Source: Amblyornis subalaris (lineage: Eukaryota > Chordata > Aves > Passeriformes > Ptilonorhynchidae). Taken from it: a stretch of DNA of 64,000 bases. The notes beneath the pieces are model-generated. The model was given only the letters and a program-made list of their open reading frames with translations, made no database searches and had not been told where the DNA came from. The translations under genes were made by a program, and so were the position numbers. How positions within the stretch are numbered: the first letter of the stretch is position 1; each line of letters starts with the position of its first letter. Below, piece after piece: positions 59,820 to 64,000 of the stretch. The DNA is taken from assembly GCA_018881555.1 (NCBI GenBank), contig JACAXG010000055.1, positions 2,046,001 to 2,110,000 of the forward strand. Direction: 5' to 3'.

Positions 59820-62800
59820 CTGTGCTGTGGGCAGAAGGAGCACATGGAAGGTGATGTTTAGGTGGGTTTGTACAGTGTTCACACCCAGTCAGATCTCAGG
59901 GTGAGCTGTACCTTATCTAAGGACTCATTGATGCCTGAAACTAAATAAAAACCAGTCATCTTTTATCTTTCTTGTCTCGTCTCAACAANGATTGTACCCT
60001 GACCTCGTACCTGCTTCCCTACAAACCCACTACAGACCGTAGTGAAATTGTGTTTGCATTGAAAAGTCATGTACCATATCTCTGGGTGCTTATTTTTAAA
60101 GTATTGCCATTATGTCTGCACCTCATGCAACTGTGTGTACAAATAGCTTCAGTAGTGTATCAAATATTGCTATGGGGATTTCGTAGGCGTAAGAGTTTTG
60201 TGCTGTGAAACATGTCAGATCTCCATGCTTGAATTTTTGCCAAAAGAGGTATTTGCGTGCAGAATTGCTATGCATTGCCATACAGTAAACTTTGGGCCTG
60301 AAGTGTANGAGTGAAAAGGCTGTATTTGCCATNTGTAATCCAAATAGCATAGCAAGTAGCTCTAGAGGCAACAAGCTCTTGTGATAAAGCAATCCCAGCG
60401 GCCGTGAGGCTGCTCCCAAACCCAGTGTGTCTGCTTTTCTTATTGCATTTCTGCACATACTACCTCAGCAGCATCAAACAAAGCCATGTGTCTCCCTCAG
60501 CGTGCCCTGACCACCACAACTCTCCAGGAGTATTGGCCTGGGAGGAGCTCCCTGTGAGGAGTACATGGGGTTACAGTACAGATTTTCTTTTCTCCCATCC
60601 TAATTTTGCCTTCTTGTGTGTCTGATAAAATGACACTCTGCCAAATCTGTGGGGCTGAAACAGGTACTAGAAGCTTCACAAGATCTACCTGATCTTAATG
60701 CAAACTGAGCACTTGGCATCTCATTGAATTGTTCATATTAAAAAAATACTGATAAAAGTAATAATTATCTCAAACACTTCGTGTGTGTGTGTATGTGAGT
60801 GGCATCTTGCTCTTCTTAAAATTGGAAGCTGATTTAAGAAATTATTAATTAGAATAATTCTGCATTCTTACAACATTTCCACATCTAAAAAAGAGATACA
60901 ATAATGCCAAATTGCATTGACCTTTTCAGTATCGTCTATGCAGTGCCCTCTTGTCTCTGAACCCCTTCATAACGTGCCAAGGGAAAATATGACAATCACC
61001 TCTTCTGCACTTAAAAAGGTCATGGTAGTGTTGCATAAGGGAATAATTAGAATTTCAACAAAGAGAAAGGTGGGGCAAGAAATGAAAACTGCCCAGTACA
61101 TCTTTGACTACGGGATTTTATGAGCAAAGTAACACATTTTAACAAAATAACACATTTTGTCAGATTCTATAACCCTTCATTTATCAATGCAAGAAAGAGA
61201 CATAATTGTAATCCTTTTATTGANGATTTTCAAGTATGGTTGCCAATACCTCAGCAATTAATTTATATTGAGGAACATAATTTGTGACTATATTTCTAGA
61301 AGTGCCTACACATTGTTAAAAAAAATGTGAGTACTTGAAGTCTGATTTTTATATAGAGACTTCCTGGTCTATACTTGAATGACAACAGCTCTATGTTTAT
61401 TAACACAGACTAAATATCACTTAAAGACATAACACACTATAAAAATGTAAAGACTGTTTCAACTGCTAAAATAAACAAATTGCTGTTAAAGTGTTTTTCT
61501 TCCAAAGAAAGGTCAAAGCAATAGAAAAATCCTGAAGTGTTGATAATTTATCTCAGAAATTAAACAGATTTTGTCACAAGTCTCCTTGCTCTGTTAATGC
61601 AGCATATACACAGCACACCATATATGCCACTGAGAAGGCAGAATAATTTACACATCAAATATATTATAACTAGCAGAAACTAATGACACAGTTTTATATC
61701 TTCTCTTTGAAAAACAGCAGCTGTACTATGCAGTTATTTATAACTGACTGAGAAATTGCTTTTGTTTACTGATTTTTACCCTTCATGCTCATAGGTATTG
61801 CTAACATCAGAATTTTAAGAATAATTTGTTTGTTGTGCTTCTTGCTTTTCAGAATTTTCTTCATTTGCTGAACAGAAATGAAGTATCCTCTATCTGTCAA
61901 TCAATCTGCCACAAAACTCCTATTATCTGCAGGCAGTCAAATAAACACACTACAAATAAATATTTGGGCTAAAACTTAATTCAAATTTATACGTAACCCT
62001 TCATCTCAGGAAGCAAATAGACAAATAGATCTGACTGAGCTAGATATTAGAATTGCATACAAGCTTTGGAAAATCCTTTATAAGTCTTACTTATATCTCA
62101 GGTGCTAAGTTATATGTAAGTATGCATTTGATAGTGGGTATGTAATTAGTAATCTCTTGCCTGATGAAAGCCATCTATTAAAATAAACACAAACCAGATA
62201 CAACCCCATTATCATTCAATATTTGTACNTCCTTCTGCTGTCTAGCAGAATATTTACTGAATGGAGTTTTCATTTAGGTTGTCAAGATAAATAAATGGGC
62301 AGTTTGGCAAAGAGGTGAATAAATAATTATTTATAGAGTGGCGTATGATCAACCCTTTATGAAAGCTCAAAATCATAATACATGTCATTAGTTCTACAAA
62401 GCTATGTTTATGCATTTTTACACAGCCCCATAGTATCTATGAATATGTATTTTATGCATATTTTATGTGTTAACGAACCACACAACGTATGGCTCAAATC
62501 ACAATCTGCTCATGTCAGCTTTGGATCATGTGAAACAGCTACACAGAAGAGATGTTCAGACTAGGGTCTAACTTCCCCTGTTACTCTAAACACCTATGAA
62601 ATCAGCAATAGAAGCTCATTAAACTTTAAAAGTTAATGATCTTTAAAAAGAGTGAGAAAGATGCTCTGAACACATGGCTTTTAAAGAAGTTCTGAGGGAG
62701 GGCCATAATTTTCTTGTATAGTTTTGCCCCAGTGCCACCATTTGGGACCCGGGACACCTGCCCATGGGAGAAGCAGATGAGGATGAGCTCCATGACCTGT

Positions 62801-64000
62801 GCTGTCGCACCAAGGGCCAGGGCTTCTCTGCTTGTGATCTTAGTCTCTCCCACCTGCAACATTTCCCTCNCCTGTATAAGCATCACCCTCAGTTTTTTAA
62901 TTTTAACTTTCCAAGCAGTCACTGTCTGTCGCTGCTTTTACTGCTCTTCTTTTTACCTGATGGGCTGCTGAGGGAAGAAAAACCTCAAAGAGCACTCAGC
63001 CAAATTTTCCAAGAGCAAAAGAAGCTCCGCAGGAGATGGTCCCTCACCAGNATTGCCCCCAACTACCTTGTCAGTCTTGTTCAGCATCCAGGAGGCTACT
63101 GACTGTGTTGGATTATTTTGTGGATTTGCAATAGGGCTTGAACAGATTAAAGATAGAATTGAAACCATCAGACTCATTTTTTCTCAGATTCAACCCAACT
63201 TATGAATTCAAGTCTTTAAAAAAACCCNTAAAGTACAATTTACATACTGTGTTCCTTCTTTCCCAAATTAAGGGCTTTGCACTTGCTGTGGTAGTCTACA
63301 TACTTCAGTATTTAAGGACTGGATTTTACAAGTGTTTATTTTGTCATTCTAAAGAGATAAAAAATGTGGAATGGACACGTAATGAATTTTGAAACTATCT
63401 GGATTAAGTTCTCCCTAAACTGGAGATACAGCAGATTATATAGACGCAGAGTTCTCTGTTATGAATTCCGGATTAAATTTGTTCTCTGTTTAATTTTTAT
63501 TTACATTTAAATGATTTACAAGATAAAAGGAAATCAACTTGCTGTGCAAATTTTGTAACTAAAAGGGCCAAATGACAGCAACTTGTAGGATATTTGTCCT
63601 TGTTACCATGGAAGAATCAGCTGTAAATCCAGAACTAAAGCACTGTTCAATTTTATTTGAAGGGGATTAAAAGCATGTGGAACATTTAGTATGTCCTTGT
63701 GCAAATTACAACACTGAAAAGTTAACTAATCTGTGAGGAAAAATTAATTTAGAGAAAAAATTCTTTGACGAATCTGATAAACTTCATTTAGCAAAGTTTA
63801 CTCCCAAATCACTTACATAATAGAACATAAGACACAGGAACCTGAATGAAGCCACTTCACAAAAGTAGCTGTTTCCCATTGTTTGCAACTGGAATTGGAC
63901 TATCAGTCTGCCATAAGTAAACTGTTGTATTCCTGAATAAACATCTGCTGCCTGTTGCCAAATGGAAAGAAGCCAAGGTCTGTTCAGGGACTGTAGTGAT
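59820..64000 (-). other. RELN: RELN intron upstream of window exon 1 (partial)
   Basis: This 4.2-kb stretch shows no reelin coding similarity and no recognisable repeat. It is AT-rich single-copy-looking DNA with six scattered N bases beyond the exon. Open frames near 62.6-63.1 kb on both strands are not recognised as any protein. Confidence 0.85.

Larger units (their letters stand above)
1..64000 (-). other. RELN: RELN transcription unit, internal portion (22 exons)
   Basis: The window is an internal segment of the reelin gene on the minus strand. Twenty-two exons in order, each bounded by AG and GT, translate without a stop into about 1200 residues that follow vertebrate reelin continuously from just before repeat 1 to late in repeat 3. 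Exon phases agree at every junction. Neither the start codon nor the stop codon is inside the window. Reelin is a secreted extracellular matrix glycoprotein that signals through VLDLR and ApoER2 to control neuronal migration (established family knowledge); the receptor-binding repeats 5-6 are not in this window. Human residue numbers in the entries are recalled, using an offset of about 384 checked against the EGF and BNR domain positions. Confidence 0.97.

Noticed and set aside
62626..63102. Overlapping frames on both strands above window exon 1
   Set aside because: Considered as a possible upstream reelin exon, but none of the frames contains the expected reelin sequence preceding exon 1.
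1..64000. tRNA, rRNA, CRISPR, bacterial-type operons or phage modules
   Set aside because: Nothing in either strand suggested them; the window is vertebrate exon-intron sequence.

Overview
This is vertebrate genomic DNA, almost certainly from a bird. The coding sequence is a long run of RELN (reelin) exons. The introns hold CR1-type LINE copies with the typical sauropsid 3' end (ATTCTATGATTCT-like tail). The introns are short for this gene, mostly 0.4 to 6.6 kb. The species cannot be told from the sequence.

The whole window lies inside one gene, RELN, read on the minus strand, so the protein runs from high to low coordinates. I placed 22 consecutive coding exons between 59819 and 1021. All have GT donors and AG acceptors, and their phases join without a break. 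Together they hold 3602 coding bases, about 1200 codons with no stop. By comparison with remembered human reelin (numbering recalled, offset about 384) they cover roughly human residues 385 to 1583. This is the linker before repeat 1, reelin repeats 1 and 2 complete, and most of repeat 3. They include three EGF-like domains, six BNR/Asp-box subrepeats, three N-glycosylation sequons and the N-t proteolytic site (Pro-Ala) at the start of repeat 3. The gene continues past both edges: exons for the N-terminal domain lie above 64000 and exons for repeats 3B to 8 lie below 1.

The rest is intron. 42-64 kb holds window exons 1-8, with a solo LTR (47891-49069, TSD GGATT) and an old CR1 fragment in one intron. 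29-42 kb holds exons 9-12 and two large introns with microsatellites. 14-29 kb holds exons 13-17, the largest intron (6.6 kb, with a GC-rich island) and two CR1 copies. 1-14 kb holds exons 18-22, a perfect inverted repeat near 8.55 kb and a possible LTR remnant near 10.1-10.7 kb. I see no nested protein gene, tRNA, rRNA or CRISPR.

Reelin is a large secreted matrix glycoprotein that guides neuronal positioning. The receptor-binding repeats 5-6 are outside the window, so this part supplies the N-terminal third and the N-t cleavage region. I found no undescribed system. The items most worth checking are candidate conserved noncoding blocks, the pattern of single N bases (all three exonic ones at fourfold-degenerate sites), the LTR insertion and the weak acceptor of window exon 9.
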